64,000 nucleotides of DNA, taken from positions 4,526,001 to 4,590,000 of the forward strand of contig NZ_JAANOU010000001.1 in assembly GCF_011758765.1 (NCBI RefSeq), given 5' to 3'. The first letter of the stretch is position 1. Every line of letters starts with the position of its first letter. Of the stretch, positions 19,008-27,391 are shown piece after piece. The translations under genes were made by a program, and so were the position numbers. The notes under the pieces are model-generated. The model had not been told where the DNA came from. It did not search any database and worked only from the letters and a program-made list of their open reading frames with translations. This DNA comes from Amycolatopsis viridis (lineage in GTDB: Bacteria; Actinomycetota; Actinomycetes; Mycobacteriales; Pseudonocardiaceae).

Positions 19008-21260
19008 ATGACCCGGATCGGTACGCGAGATGGGGGTGCGGTGCTCCGCGACGTAGATCTGACCGACCTCGAGCGCGAGCTCGTCCTGGCGATGGACAAG
19101 GACGATCAGGCGCAGCTGTACGCGAAGACCGGTGATCCCGCGGCCGACGACCCGGCCAATGGTGCGGATTGGCCCGCGTCGCGGCAGATCCGGGCCGAAC
19201 TCCTCGCGGAGTTGCTCACCGGCGCGCGCCCGGTGCAGCGGGGCCGGGTGGTCATGCTGATGGGCGTGCGCGTGGTCGGCTCGCTCAACCTCACCTCCGC
19301 CACCCTGAGCCGCGTGCTGATCCTGGCGCAGTGCCACGTGGACGAGACGATCGAGCTCATCGACGCGCGCACGTCGCGCATCGCCCTGATCGAATCCCAC
19401 CTCGGCGGGCTGAACGCACAGCGGGCGCGCATCGACGGTTCGCTCAACCTGCGCCGCAGCCGCACCTCCGACGCGGTGATCGACCTGCTCGGCGCGCACA
19501 TCGACGGTCAGCTGATCCTCAGCGGCGCCCACCTGCGCAACTCGCGTGGCCCGGCGCTGCGCGCGAACGGGGTGACCGCGGTGCAGGGCATCTTCCTCGG
19601 CACCGATCTGCTCGACGACCGTGAGTCGCAAGCGTTTTCCGCCGAGGGCCTGGTGGACCTGTCGAACGCGTCCAGCGGGTGGGGCCTGGACCTGTCCGGT
19701 GCGCGCCTGAGCTCGCCGCGGCAGTACGCGCTCCTGGCCGAGCGGGCCTCCCTCACCGGGGAAGCGGTGTTCGAGAACGCCGAAATCGACGGCGCGATCA
19801 GCTTGCAGGACGCGCGGATCAGCGGTTCGCTGTTGCTGACCGGCGCCCGGATCACCTGCTTCGGCTGGTCCGCGCTCTACGCGCCGCGGCTGGCGGTCGG
19901 CCAGGACGTGCGCGGTAACCCGGTCGTGCGCGGTGGCGTGGAGCTCACGGACGCGCGCATCGACGGCAACCTCGACCTGCGCGGTGCCCGCGTCAAGCAG
20001 CGCGGCGGCACGGCGCTCGCCGCGCAGCACCTCGTCGTCGGCCGGTCGGTGTTCTGCGCCGACGGCTTTCACGCCACGGGCGTGGTCAACCTGCGGGGCA
20101 CCCGGGTCGGCGGCTCGCTGGACCTCGGCGGGGCGCGGTTCACCAACCCCGGTGGCATCGCGCTGAACGCGAACCGCGTGACCGTGCCGGGCGAGCTGCA
20201 CGGCGACAAGTCCACTTTCCGGGGCGAGGTCCTGCTGCGCAACGCGCAGGTGGCCACTGTGGACCTCAGCGGAGCGCGCCTGCTCAACCCGGGCGGCTCC
20301 GCGCTGTCCGCCGACACCCTCCGGATCGATCGCTGCCTGTTCGGCCTGAACCGGTTCACCGTCCGGGGCAAGATCGTGCTGACCGGCTCGTCGATCCAGG
20401 AGATGCAGCTCACCGGCGCGCGGCTGTCGAACCCGGGGGGTGCCGCGGTGGTGGCGCGGGGGCTCACGGTCCACGACGACCTCAAGGCCGACGACCTGAT
20501 CGCGCGCGGCGCCGTGGAGTTGCCGGACGCCCGGCTGGGTGTGCTGGACCTGACCGGCGCCGAACTCGCCGGGAGCCCCCGGAGCCTGGCGCTCGACCGG
20601 GCGCGGATCGGCCGGTTGTCACTGCGGTTGCGGCGGGCACCGGAGGGCGCCGTCGATCTGGGCAACGCGAGCGCCGAGGTCCTCGACGACGAGCCGCGCA
20701 CCTGGCCGCGGTACCTGCGGCTCAACGGGTTCACCTACCGCTGGCTGGCCAACGACGACGTGCCGGTCGCCCAGCGCCTGGACTGGCTGGACCGCAACGA
20801 GGGCCGGTTCGCGCCGGGCACTTACGACCGGCTCGCCGCGTGCTACCGCGAGTCCGGTCGCCTCGAGGACGCGCGCCGCGTCGCGTACGCCAAACAGCGA
20901 CGGCGGCGGCGCGAGCTGCACCGGCCGGGCAAGGTGTGGAACGCCCTGCTGCAGGTGACGGTGGGTTATGGGTACCGGCCGTGGCTCGCCGGGGTGTGGC
21001 TCGGCGCCCTGCTGGCCGTCGGCGCGGTGGTGTTCGGCCTGACCTACCCCGGCGGTTTCGTCGCGAAGGGCGTGGACGTGCCGCGGTTCAACGCCTTCGC
21101 CTACGCGCTGGACGTGGTCCTGCCGGTGGACCTCGGTCAGCAGACCGGGTGGTTCCCGCAGGGCCTCGCGGTGACCACGAGCTGGGTGCTGCTGGTCGGC
21201 GGCTGGATCCTGGCCGCGGCGCTGATCGCGGGCGTCACCAACGCGCTGAAACGGGACTAG
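19008..21260 (+). CDS. Repeat-rich (beta-helix-like) protein with C-terminal membrane pair
   Basis: About 750 residues. From about residue 75 to 600 it consists of degenerate repeats of about 20-22 residues with patterns such as DGSLNLRRSR, IDGNLDLRGARV, GGSLDLGGARF and VDLSGARLLNPGGSAL. These resemble pentapeptide-repeat or bactofilin-like right-handed helices. After a helical segment (RLAACYRESGRLEDARRVAYAK, quoted over two helices) come two membrane spans (about 658-681 and 720-745). Similar streptomycete proteins carry the vague name membrane-associated oxidoreductase, but no cofactor site is visible here. Function unknown. ATG at 19008 is chosen; its stop overlaps the convergent doxX stop by 3-4 bp. 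Confidence 0.75.
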   Translation: MTRIGTRDGGAVLRDVDLTDLERELVLAMDKDDQAQLYAKTGDPAADDPANGADWPASRQIRAELLAELLTGARPVQRGRVVMLMGVRVVGSLNLTSATLSRVLILAQCHVDETIELIDARTSRIALIESHLGGLNAQRARIDGSLNLRRSRTSDAVIDLLGAHIDGQLILSGAHLRNSRGPALRANGVTAVQGIFLGTDLLDDRESQAFSAEGLVDLSNASSGWGLDLSGARLSSPRQYALLAERASLTGEAVFENAEIDGAISLQDARISGSLLLTGARITCFGWSALYAPRLAVGQDVRGNPVVRGGVELTDARIDGNLDLRGARVKQRGGTALAAQHLVVGRSVFCADGFHATGVVNLRGTRVGGSLDLGGARFTNPGGIALNANRVTVPGELHGDKSTFRGEVLLRNAQVATVDLSGARLLNPGGSALSADTLRIDRCLFGLNRFTVRGKIVLTGSSIQEMQLTGARLSNPGGAAVVARGLTVHDDLKADDLIARGAVELPDARLGVLDLTGAELAGSPRSLALDRARIGRLSLRLRRAPEGAVDLGNASAEVLDDEPRTWPRYLRLNGFTYRWLANDDVPVAQRLDWLDRNEGRFAPGTYDRLAACYRESGRLEDARRVAYAKQRRRRRELHRPGKVWNALLQVTVGYGYRPWLAGVWLGALLAVGAVVFGLTYPGGFVAKGVDVPRFNAFAYALDVVLPVDLGQQTGWFPQGLAVTTSWVLLVGGWILAAALIAGVTNALKRD

Positions 21261-21877
21261 CGGGCCAGCACGATCACCACGACGGCCGCGGCGGCGGCGA
21301 CCAGCAGGAAGAACAAGCCGAACGGCACCGGACGGCGGCGCCAGGGCGTGTTCAGGTCCAGCGCGAGGCGGCCGGATCCGGTGAACAGCAGCGCGAACGC
21401 GACACCCGCGAGCAGCAGCTCGAACTCGAAACCGCGCGGCTCGAAGAACCCGCCGCGCCACTGCGCGTAGACGGCGTTCGCGGTGACGCCGAGCAGCGCG
21501 GCGGCACCGGCCTGGGTGAACAGGCCCAGCACCACCAGCAGGGCGCCGACGAGCTCGCTGAGACCGGTGATCCACGCCAGCAGCGTCGGCTGGGCGGTGT
21601 AGCCCAGCGATTCCAGCATGCGGGCCGTGCCGTCGATGCCCGGGCCCTGGAACAGGCCGAACACCTTCTGCAACCCGTGCGCACCCATGATCGCCGCGAG
21701 CAGGACCCGCAGCACGAGCAGCGCGAAATCGAAACCGCCGTGGTAGCGGTTCACCGGCGGCGACGGCCGGTCCTCGACACCGGAGAGCACGCTGGTGCTA
21801 TCGGCGTCCGGTGCAGGGTAGTACCCGGACTCGGTGAACGGGTTGCGGGCCGGTGGATCGTCCTGCGGGCTGGTCAC
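21257..21877 (-). CDS. DoxX family membrane protein
   Basis: 206 residues. A cytoplasmic tail of about 45 polar residues is followed by four membrane helices typical of DoxX: FALLVLRVLLAAIMGAHGLQ, ITGLSELVGALLVVLGLF, AALLGVTANAVYAQW and ELLLAGVAFALLFTG, with a final hydrophobic helix near the C-terminus. DoxX proteins act in redox stress or quinone-linked membrane complexes. M. tuberculosis has one (Rv3005c) next to cfp6 and lppZ, matching the order here. It is convergent with the repeat protein. Confidence 0.85.
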   Translation of the reverse strand: MTSPQDDPPARNPFTESGYYPAPDADSTSVLSGVEDRPSPPVNRYHGGFDFALLVLRVLLAAIMGAHGLQKVFGLFQGPGIDGTARMLESLGYTAQPTLLAWITGLSELVGALLVVLGLFTQAGAAALLGVTANAVYAQWRGGFFEPRGFEFELLLAGVAFALLFTGSGRLALDLNTPWRRRPVPFGLFFLLVAAAAAVVVIVLAR

Positions 21878-21892
21878 CCCGCGCAGGGTAGC

Positions 21893-22597
21893 TCAGGCGG
21901 ACGGTTCCCGGCTCTCGCCGAGCCGGCCGGCCAGGTCCGCCAGGTCGCCGGCGTGCAGGTCGAACCGGTCCGCGGGGGCGGGCGGATCACCGACCGGGCG
22001 GGCGACGTAGGCGGTGCGCAGGCCCAGCGCCTGCGCACCGCGCAGGTCCCAGGCGTGCGCGGCGACCATCAGCAGCCGCTCCGGCGGTCGCCCGGACACG
22101 GCGACGGCCAGCTGGTAGACCGCCGGATCCGGTTTGTACGTCCGGGCATCCTCGGCGGACAGCGCCTGGTGCCAGCGCAGTCCGGCGTGGGCGTTGAGTT
22201 CGAGCAGCGCCGTCCGGCTCGCGTTGGACAGCCCGATCAGCGGGAACCGGTCGGCGAGCCGGGCGAGCCCCGCCACGGTGTCCGGCCACGGCGGGAGCCG
22301 GCGAGCCGAGCGGGCCAGCTCCGCCACGGCGGCCGGGTCGTCGACCCCGGCGGCGGTGGCGACCAGCTGGGCGGCCTCCCGGTCCAGGTCTTCGGTGGTG
22401 AGGTAGGGCCGGTCACCGTCGAGAACGCGACGCTGCTCGCCCTCGATGTGCTGCTGCCACATCGACAGCAGCTGCTCGATGCGGGGCTCGTCGAGCGCCG
22501 GGTCGAGCGCCCGGATACCGGCGCGGATACCCGCGGGTTCGTCGACGAGCGTGCCGAGCACGTCGAACACGATCGCGTCGATCTCCAGCTGGGGCAT
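21893..22597 (-). CDS. Haloacid dehalogenase type II / HAD family hydrolase
   Basis: 234 residues. HAD motifs in order: nucleophile Asp in VFDVLGTLVDE (about residue 11), Ser/Asn in IGLSNASRTALL, Lys in ARTYKPDPAVY, and AHAWDLRGAQALGLRTAYV near the end. The spacing matches L-2-haloacid dehalogenases, which release halide from 2-halo acids, although the true substrate is uncertain. ATG at 22597 follows AGGAGA. It is divergent from a CGNR regulator over 66 bp with an inverted repeat in the spacer, so local regulation is likely. Confidence 0.85.
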   Translation of the reverse strand: MPQLEIDAIVFDVLGTLVDEPAGIRAGIRALDPALDEPRIEQLLSMWQQHIEGEQRRVLDGDRPYLTTEDLDREAAQLVATAAGVDDPAAVAELARSARRLPPWPDTVAGLARLADRFPLIGLSNASRTALLELNAHAGLRWHQALSAEDARTYKPDPAVYQLAVAVSGRPPERLLMVAAHAWDLRGAQALGLRTAYVARPVGDPPAPADRFDLHAGDLADLAGRLGESREPSA

Positions 22598-22617
22598 GGG
22601 CCACGGTCTCCTGTAAG

Positions 22618-22637
22618 GGTTAAAGTTACGATTAACC
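22618..22637. promoter_or_regulatory. Inverted repeat GGTTAA-N8-TTAACC in divergent promoter
   Basis: An AT-rich palindrome in otherwise GC-rich DNA, centred between the HAD and CGNR genes. It is placed to act as a shared operator. The CGNR protein is the natural candidate to bind it; this is inference. Confidence 0.5.
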
Positions 22638-22663
22638 GAGAACGTAGGGGAGGCTCGCCACGG

Positions 22664-23305
22664 ATGCAAGTTGTGCTGGACGAGTACGCCTGGGCGGCGG
22701 GAGTGGCGACCGAGCTGGTCAACACGACCGCCGAGGTCTGGCGCGGCGACGACCACCTGCCCGATCTGGCCGCCCTCGTCGCGTTCGCCGACCGGCACGG
22801 CCCGGGGAACGGCGGCGGCTCCCGCGCGCTGTCCGAACTCGCCCGCCGCGCACGCGAAACCGACCTCCAGGCCGTCCACGCACTGCGGACGACCGTGCGC
22901 GACCTCATCGATCACCCCGAACGGGATCGCCTCGTCGCCGGCGCCACCGCGCTCACCGCCCCCGCCCAGGGCGTCACCCTCGTTCCCGCTCCCGCACCCG
23001 GCAGCGGCACGCAGTGGGCCACCCGCCTCCGCGCCGACGGCACCGTCGCCGACGCGCTCTCGGTGATCTGCGGCGTCGGCATCCTCGGGGTCGTGCACGT
23101 CCTCGGCGCGCCGCGGTTCCGCCAATGCGGCGCACCGACCTGCCGGGGAGCCTTCATCGACACCACCCGGCCGGGCCGTCGCCGCTACTGCATGCCGGGC
23201 CTGTGCGGCAACCGCACCAACGTCGCCAACCACCGCGCCCGGAGGGCCGCGGCCCGCGGCCCGGAGCAGACCGGCTCCGGCGACGGGTCCGGTCAGGACA
23301 CTTGA
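22664..23305 (+). CDS. CGNR zinc-finger protein (ABATE domain)
   Basis: 213 residues. The N-terminal alpha-helical, stress-induced-regulator-like domain begins VVLDEYAWAAGVATELVNTT. The C-terminal zinc finger has the ligands CGAPTC, then RRRYCMPGLCGNRTNVANHR, giving C-x4-C and C-x4-CGNR. Family members are putative transcription regulators of uncertain ligand. ATG at 22664 lies after GGGGAGG. It is divergent from the HAD gene and converges with the short VOC gene, overlapping its 3' end by 13 bp. Confidence 0.88.
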   Translation: MQVVLDEYAWAAGVATELVNTTAEVWRGDDHLPDLAALVAFADRHGPGNGGGSRALSELARRARETDLQAVHALRTTVRDLIDHPERDRLVAGATALTAPAQGVTLVPAPAPGSGTQWATRLRADGTVADALSVICGVGILGVVHVLGAPRFRQCGAPTCRGAFIDTTRPGRRRYCMPGLCGNRTNVANHRARRAAARGPEQTGSGDGSGQDT

Positions 23306-23532
23306 CGCTCACCCGTGCCGCGCTCGACGCAGAACTCGTTGCCCTCGGGGTCGCGCAGGGTGACCCAGCCGAGCCCGTCGGCGGTGCGGTGGTCCTCGTG
23401 CGGTTCCGCGCCGAGGGCGGGTAGCCGCGCCACCTCCTCGTCCCGCGTCCGGCCGTCCGGCATCCAGTCGAGGTGGACGCGGTTCTTCGCGGCCTTGCCC
23501 TCCGGCACGCGGATGAACAGCAGGCCAGGCAC
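23293..23532 (-). pseudogene. Half-length VOC (glyoxalase-like) protein, probable remnant
   Basis: 79 residues matching only the second half of a glyoxalase/bleomycin-resistance (VOC) fold: NRVHLDWMPDG, EEVARLPALGAEP, LGWVTLRDPEGNEFCVE. A complete family member has about 115-130 residues and a first beta-alpha-beta-beta-beta module, which is absent: the upstream hydroxyacid dehydrogenase ends 11 bp before this ATG. A deletion of the 5' half is the simplest reading. A functional half-size protein forming dimers is possible but less likely. Confidence 0.6.
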
Positions 23533-23542
23533 CTCGCTCGGC

Positions 23543-24457
23543 CTAGTATTCCCCGCGCACCAGGTTGTTCGGCAGCTCCCCGCCGGCGTAGCGGGCGATT
23601 TCCGCCGCCACCACCGCGTACGAGCGGCGCTGGCTGCCCGTCACCGAGCCGGCCACGTGCGGGGTCAGCACCACGTTCGGCGCCGTCCACAGTGGATGGT
23701 CCGGGGGCAGCGGTTCCGGGTCGGTCACGTCGAGCGCGGCGCGCAACCGGCCGGCCCGCAGCTCGGCGAGCAGCGCGGCGGTGTCGACCACCGGCCCGCG
23801 GGCGGCGTTGACGAGGATCGCGCCGTCCGGCATGGCGGCGAGGAACTCCGCGCCGGCCATCCCCCGGGTGCGGGAGGTCAGCGGCACCACCAGGACGGCG
23901 ACGTCGTGCCCGGGCAGCAGCGCGGGCAGCTCGTCCACCGCGTGCACGCCGTCCCGCCCGGTCACGCCGACCATCGTGACGCGCGCGTCGAAGGCCACCA
24001 GCCGGCGCTCGAGCTGCCGCCCCAGGTCGCCGGCGCCGATCACGAGCACCCGCTTGTCCTGCAGGGTGCCGGTGGCGTGCGGGTCCCACCGGTGCGCGGC
24101 CTGACCGGCGGCGAAGCCCGGCAGCTCACGGTAGATCGACAGCAGCACGGCCACGACCCATTCGGCTGTGCTGCCACCGTGCGCGCCCCGGCAGGTGGAC
24201 AGCAGGACCCCGTCCGGCACCGTGCCGATCCAGTTCTCCGCGCCGGCCGACAGCAGCTGGATCAGCTTCAGGTTGGGCAGCGCGCCGAGCACGGCGGCGC
24301 GCTCCTCGGGCCGGTGCGCACCGGGCACGAGGACCTCCGCCTCGGCGGCCCCGGCCGGCAGCGGCTCGCGCCAGCTGTAGCGGACGGGTCGCACCCCGGC
24401 GAGCTCACGCAGCGCGCGCACGCCGTCTTCGTCGGGAACCAGCACGGTGACGGGCAT
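23543..24457 (-). CDS. D-isomer-specific 2-hydroxyacid dehydrogenase
   Basis: 304 residues. NAD-binding motif VIGAGDLGRQLERRL, VPLTSRTRGMAG, VNAARGPVVDTAAL, catalytic Arg/Glu/His region DPEPLPPDHPLW and NVVLTPHVAGS. It interconverts an unknown 2-oxo acid and D-2-hydroxy acid with NAD(P)H. The start ATG at 24457 (MPVTVLVPDEDG) is the domain start; a longer frame to 24496 exists. It is divergent from the LppZ-like lipoprotein gene with about 50 bp between. Confidence 0.9.
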   Translation of the reverse strand: MPVTVLVPDEDGVRALRELAGVRPVRYSWREPLPAGAAEAEVLVPGAHRPEERAAVLGALPNLKLIQLLSAGAENWIGTVPDGVLLSTCRGAHGGSTAEWVVAVLLSIYRELPGFAAGQAAHRWDPHATGTLQDKRVLVIGAGDLGRQLERRLVAFDARVTMVGVTGRDGVHAVDELPALLPGHDVAVLVVPLTSRTRGMAGAEFLAAMPDGAILVNAARGPVVDTAALLAELRAGRLRAALDVTDPEPLPPDHPLWTAPNVVLTPHVAGSVTGSQRRSYAVVAAEIARYAGGELPNNLVRGEY

Positions 24458-24509
24458 GATCGCCACGGTACTTACCCGTCGTTCACCAGGCGGCACCTAG
24501 GCTGGGCGG

Positions 24510-25709
24510 GTGCGCGTCGGGATGGGGAAGGCGCCGCGGCGGCCGTGGTGGCTGCTCGCGGCCTGCGGGCTGCTGCTGAGCGGCTGCGCCCAGTTCGACG
24601 ACCGGGCCGCGAACCAGACGTTCGAACCGGCGCCCGAGCTCACCGCGCCGGCCGGTCCCCAGCCCCAGGTACCCGAGGCCGGCGGCGGTGCCGACCCCTC
24701 GCGGCCGAGCACCCCGCAGACGTCGATCCCGCCGCCCCAGGGCTGCACCGATTACGACCAGTCGGTCATCGCGACCTGCCTGGACACCGTGTCCGCCGTC
24801 GCGGCCCTGCCGAACACCGGGGCGGCGCCGGGCGCGCTGGCCGCCGAGCGGAAGACCGGCCGGGTCGTGCAGGTCACGGCGGGCGGCCCGGCCACCGAGG
24901 TGACGCGCCTGGACGTGCAGGCGACGGGCGACGGCGGTCTCACCGGGCTCGCCCTGTCCCCCACCTACCCCGAGGACCAGCTGGTGTTCGCCTACGTCAC
25001 GACGGCGACGGACAACCGGGTGGTCCGGTTCACGCGCGGCCAGCAGCCGAAGCCGGTGCTGACGGGCATCCCGAAGGGCGCGACGGGCAACCGCGGCGCG
25101 ATCATGACCGACGGGAAGGGCGCGCTGCTCGTCGCGACCGGCGACGCCGGCAACCCGTCCGCCGCGGCCGACCCGCGATCGCTGGCCGGAAAGGTGCTGC
25201 GTATCGACACGACCGGCAACGCGGCCGAGGGCAACCCGGCGCCCGGGTCGCGGGTCTACGCCAGCGGGGTGCACTCCCCCGGCGGTCTGTGCCAGGCGAC
25301 GGACGGCTCCCGCACCTGGATCACCGACCGCGGCGCCGACGTGGACGCGCTGTACGCCGTCACCCCCGGCGCGTCGCTCGCCGTGCCGACCTGGACGTGG
25401 CCGGAGAAGCCGGCGCTGGCGGGCTGCGCGGACAGCGGCGCGTCGATCGTCATCGCCTCCTCGGTGGGCGCCAACCTGCAGGAACTGCCCATCACGCTGG
25501 ACGGCTCGGTCGGCGGCAAACCGAAACCGCTGATGGACGGCAAGAACGGGACCGCCTACGGCCGCTACGGCGGCCTGGACCAGATCGACAGCCAGTTCGC
25601 CCTGGTGGGAACCGTCAACAAGGACGGCGGCCAGCCGGTGTCCAGCGACGACCGGGTGGTGCTGATCTCACTGCAGGCCACCCCCAGCGGCGGCAGCGGC
25701 AAGGACTAG
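24510..25709 (+). CDS. LppZ-like lipoprotein, sugar-dehydrogenase-type beta-propeller
   Basis: 399 residues. N-terminal basic region, hydrophobic core and lipobox LLLSGCAQ give a lipidated, membrane-anchored exported protein. A Pro/Thr-rich linker follows, then a soluble glucose dehydrogenase-like propeller: GGLTGLALSPTY, RGAIMTDGKGALLVATGDAGNP, RSLAGKVLRIDTTG, YASGVHSPGGL. The family binds PQQ in some members, but the catalytic His cannot be assigned with confidence here. It corresponds in position and type to LppZ (Rv3006) of M. tuberculosis. GTG 24510 or ATG 24522 may start it. Confidence 0.82.
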   Translation: MRVGMGKAPRRPWWLLAACGLLLSGCAQFDDRAANQTFEPAPELTAPAGPQPQVPEAGGGADPSRPSTPQTSIPPPQGCTDYDQSVIATCLDTVSAVAALPNTGAAPGALAAERKTGRVVQVTAGGPATEVTRLDVQATGDGGLTGLALSPTYPEDQLVFAYVTTATDNRVVRFTRGQQPKPVLTGIPKGATGNRGAIMTDGKGALLVATGDAGNPSAAADPRSLAGKVLRIDTTGNAAEGNPAPGSRVYASGVHSPGGLCQATDGSRTWITDRGADVDALYAVTPGASLAVPTWTWPEKPALAGCADSGASIVIASSVGANLQELPITLDGSVGGKPKPLMDGKNGTAYGRYGGLDQIDSQFALVGTVNKDGGQPVSSDDRVVLISLQATPSGGSGKD

Positions 25710-25734
25710 CGCCGGCACACCGACCGCCGGGCGT

Positions 25735-26862
25735 TCAGATTCGCGCGTGACGCCCCGGATCCAGGAACCCCACGGATCCCTCGCCACGCAGCACGAGATC
25801 CGCGGCCACCCGGCCGATGGCGGGCGCCATCTTGAACCCGTGCCCGGAGAACCCGCCCAGCACCACCACGTTCGGCACGCCCGGCACGGCCCCCACCAGC
25901 GGATGCCCATCGGCGGTGTAGCCGTCCATGTGCACGGACACCCGGTGCGGATAGGGATGCAGCTCCGGCAGGCAGTCCTCCACCAGTGAGCTGATCGCCG
26001 ACAGCGCGGACGGCCGCACGTCCCGGTCGAGCGCGTCCGGATCGGCAACCGGATCCTCCGCGACCAGCGCCACCTTCACCGAGCCCCCGTCGAAGGTGGG
26101 AATGCCGAAGACGTGCCGCTCCCCGCTCTGCCGGATGAAGACCGGGAACCGCTCCGGGCCGTACCGCGCCGGGTCGGTGGTCGCGAACCACGTCATGACG
26201 ATCCGCCGCACGTGCACCGCGTCCGCCAGCGCCGGGACCAGCCGGGCGGTCCACGGCCCACCGGCGACCACCACCTGCCGCACGGTGAAGCGCCGCTCCC
26301 CGGCCACCACCACGACGTGGTCGTCGAACGGCTCGATCGCGGTGACGGCCGTCCCGCGGTGCACGCGGGCGCCCAGCGAAACCGCCCGGGTCACGGCCGC
26401 GATCACCGCGAACTCCGGCCGCAGCACCCCGGCGGTGTGGTCGAGCACCGCCATCTCGCCGTCGGCCAGCCGGTGCTGCGGGTACCGCCACGCCATCGCC
26501 GCGGCGTCGAGCACCTCCGCGGGCAGCCCGAAGCGTTCGATCGAGGCCAGCACGTTGGCCATCGCCTCGGTGCCCTCGGCGCCGATGGTGAGCCCGCCGG
26601 TCGCGGTCAGCAGCCGGCTGCCCGATTCCACCTCGAGCTCCCGCCACAGCCGGTGCGCCTCCCGCAGGAGCGGCACGTACTCGGGCCCTTCCTGGTAGGC
26701 GGTGCGGAAGATCCGCGACTCGCCACCGGCGGCGGACCGGTCGTGCCCGATGCCGAACTGCTCGAACCCGAGGACGTCCGCCCCGGCGCAGGCGAGCTGC
26801 CACGCGGTCATCGACCCCATGGTGCCCAGCCCGACCACCGCCACGTCGGCGTCGACTGCCAT
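25735..26862 (-). CDS. FAD-dependent amine oxidase, SolA/sarcosine oxidase type
   Basis: 375 residues. DAO-fold flavoprotein: ADB motif VAVVGLGTMGSMTAWQLA at the N-terminus, GESRIFRTAYQEG (FAD contact), VVVAGGPWTARL, and the covalent-flavin or active-site region CLPELHPYPHRV, with HGFKMAPAIGRVAADLV at the end. It oxidises N-methyl amino acids such as N-methyltryptophan or sarcosine; the substrate is inferred from family. ATG 26862 has GGGGGTGG upstream; an ATG at 26874 overlaps the preceding stop. It is last in the gatCAB transcript direction. Confidence 0.85.
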   Translation of the reverse strand: MAVDADVAVVGLGTMGSMTAWQLACAGADVLGFEQFGIGHDRSAAGGESRIFRTAYQEGPEYVPLLREAHRLWRELEVESGSRLLTATGGLTIGAEGTEAMANVLASIERFGLPAEVLDAAAMAWRYPQHRLADGEMAVLDHTAGVLRPEFAVIAAVTRAVSLGARVHRGTAVTAIEPFDDHVVVVAGERRFTVRQVVVAGGPWTARLVPALADAVHVRRIVMTWFATTDPARYGPERFPVFIRQSGERHVFGIPTFDGGSVKVALVAEDPVADPDALDRDVRPSALSAISSLVEDCLPELHPYPHRVSVHMDGYTADGHPLVGAVPGVPNVVVLGGFSGHGFKMAPAIGRVAADLVLRGEGSVGFLDPGRHARI

Positions 26863-26873
26863 GACCACCCCCA

Positions 26874-27389
26874 TCAGCGGCGCCGCAGCGCCCGCACGTC
26901 CAGCACCGCGGCGGCCACCGAAGCGACACCGCCGAGCATGCCCAGGTACCGCCCGATCCCCGCGTACCACACGATGCCGCCCTGGCCGAGCAGCGCGCGG
27001 GTGTCCTCGTCGAACTGCCGGCCCATCGCGAACCACGCGAGCAGCATCAACACCAGCGCCACCGCCGCACAGATCAGCCACAGGTGCGGCAGCCCAGCCG
27101 TCCGCACCTTGCGGAACTGCCCGCACGCCACCACGGCGACCCCGGCGACGAGCAGCAACAGCGGCCCGCACCAGGCCAGGAACCCGCCGGTCCACGCGTC
27201 CCGCGCCACGTCCGAGGACGGCAGGTCCCGCAACGCCTCCTCGACGACCTGGTCCTGCGCCGACAGGTTCGTCCACGGCAGGAACAGGGCGAGCGCGGCC
27301 AGCACGCCCGCCCCGAACCCCGTCCATTCGCGCCAGCTGACGCGCGCGAACGAAAACCGCGCCGGCTCCGCGGACACCTTCGGCGGCAT
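26874..27389 (-). CDS. Small integral membrane protein
   Basis: 171 residues with four predicted membrane helices: FGAGVLAALALFLPWTNL, AWCGPLLLLVAGVAVVACG, LWLICAAVALVLMLLAWF and YLGMLGGVASVAAAVLDV. The loop between the first two helices is acidic. I do not recognise a family. It begins 2 bp after the gatB stop and ends overlapping the amine oxidase region, so it is co-transcribed with gatCAB. The link to amidotransferase function is unknown. Confidence 0.75.
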   Translation of the reverse strand: MPPKVSAEPARFSFARVSWREWTGFGAGVLAALALFLPWTNLSAQDQVVEEALRDLPSSDVARDAWTGGFLAWCGPLLLLVAGVAVVACGQFRKVRTAGLPHLWLICAAVALVLMLLAWFAMGRQFDEDTRALLGQGGIVWYAGIGRYLGMLGGVASVAAAVLDVRALRRR

Positions 27390-27391
27390 CC

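Noticed and set aside
16974-20474. Open frame of 1166 codons on the minus strand
   Set aside because: It is antisense to ilvD and the repeat protein, lacks family motifs and results from high GC in third positions. Both plus-strand genes have clear domain signatures.
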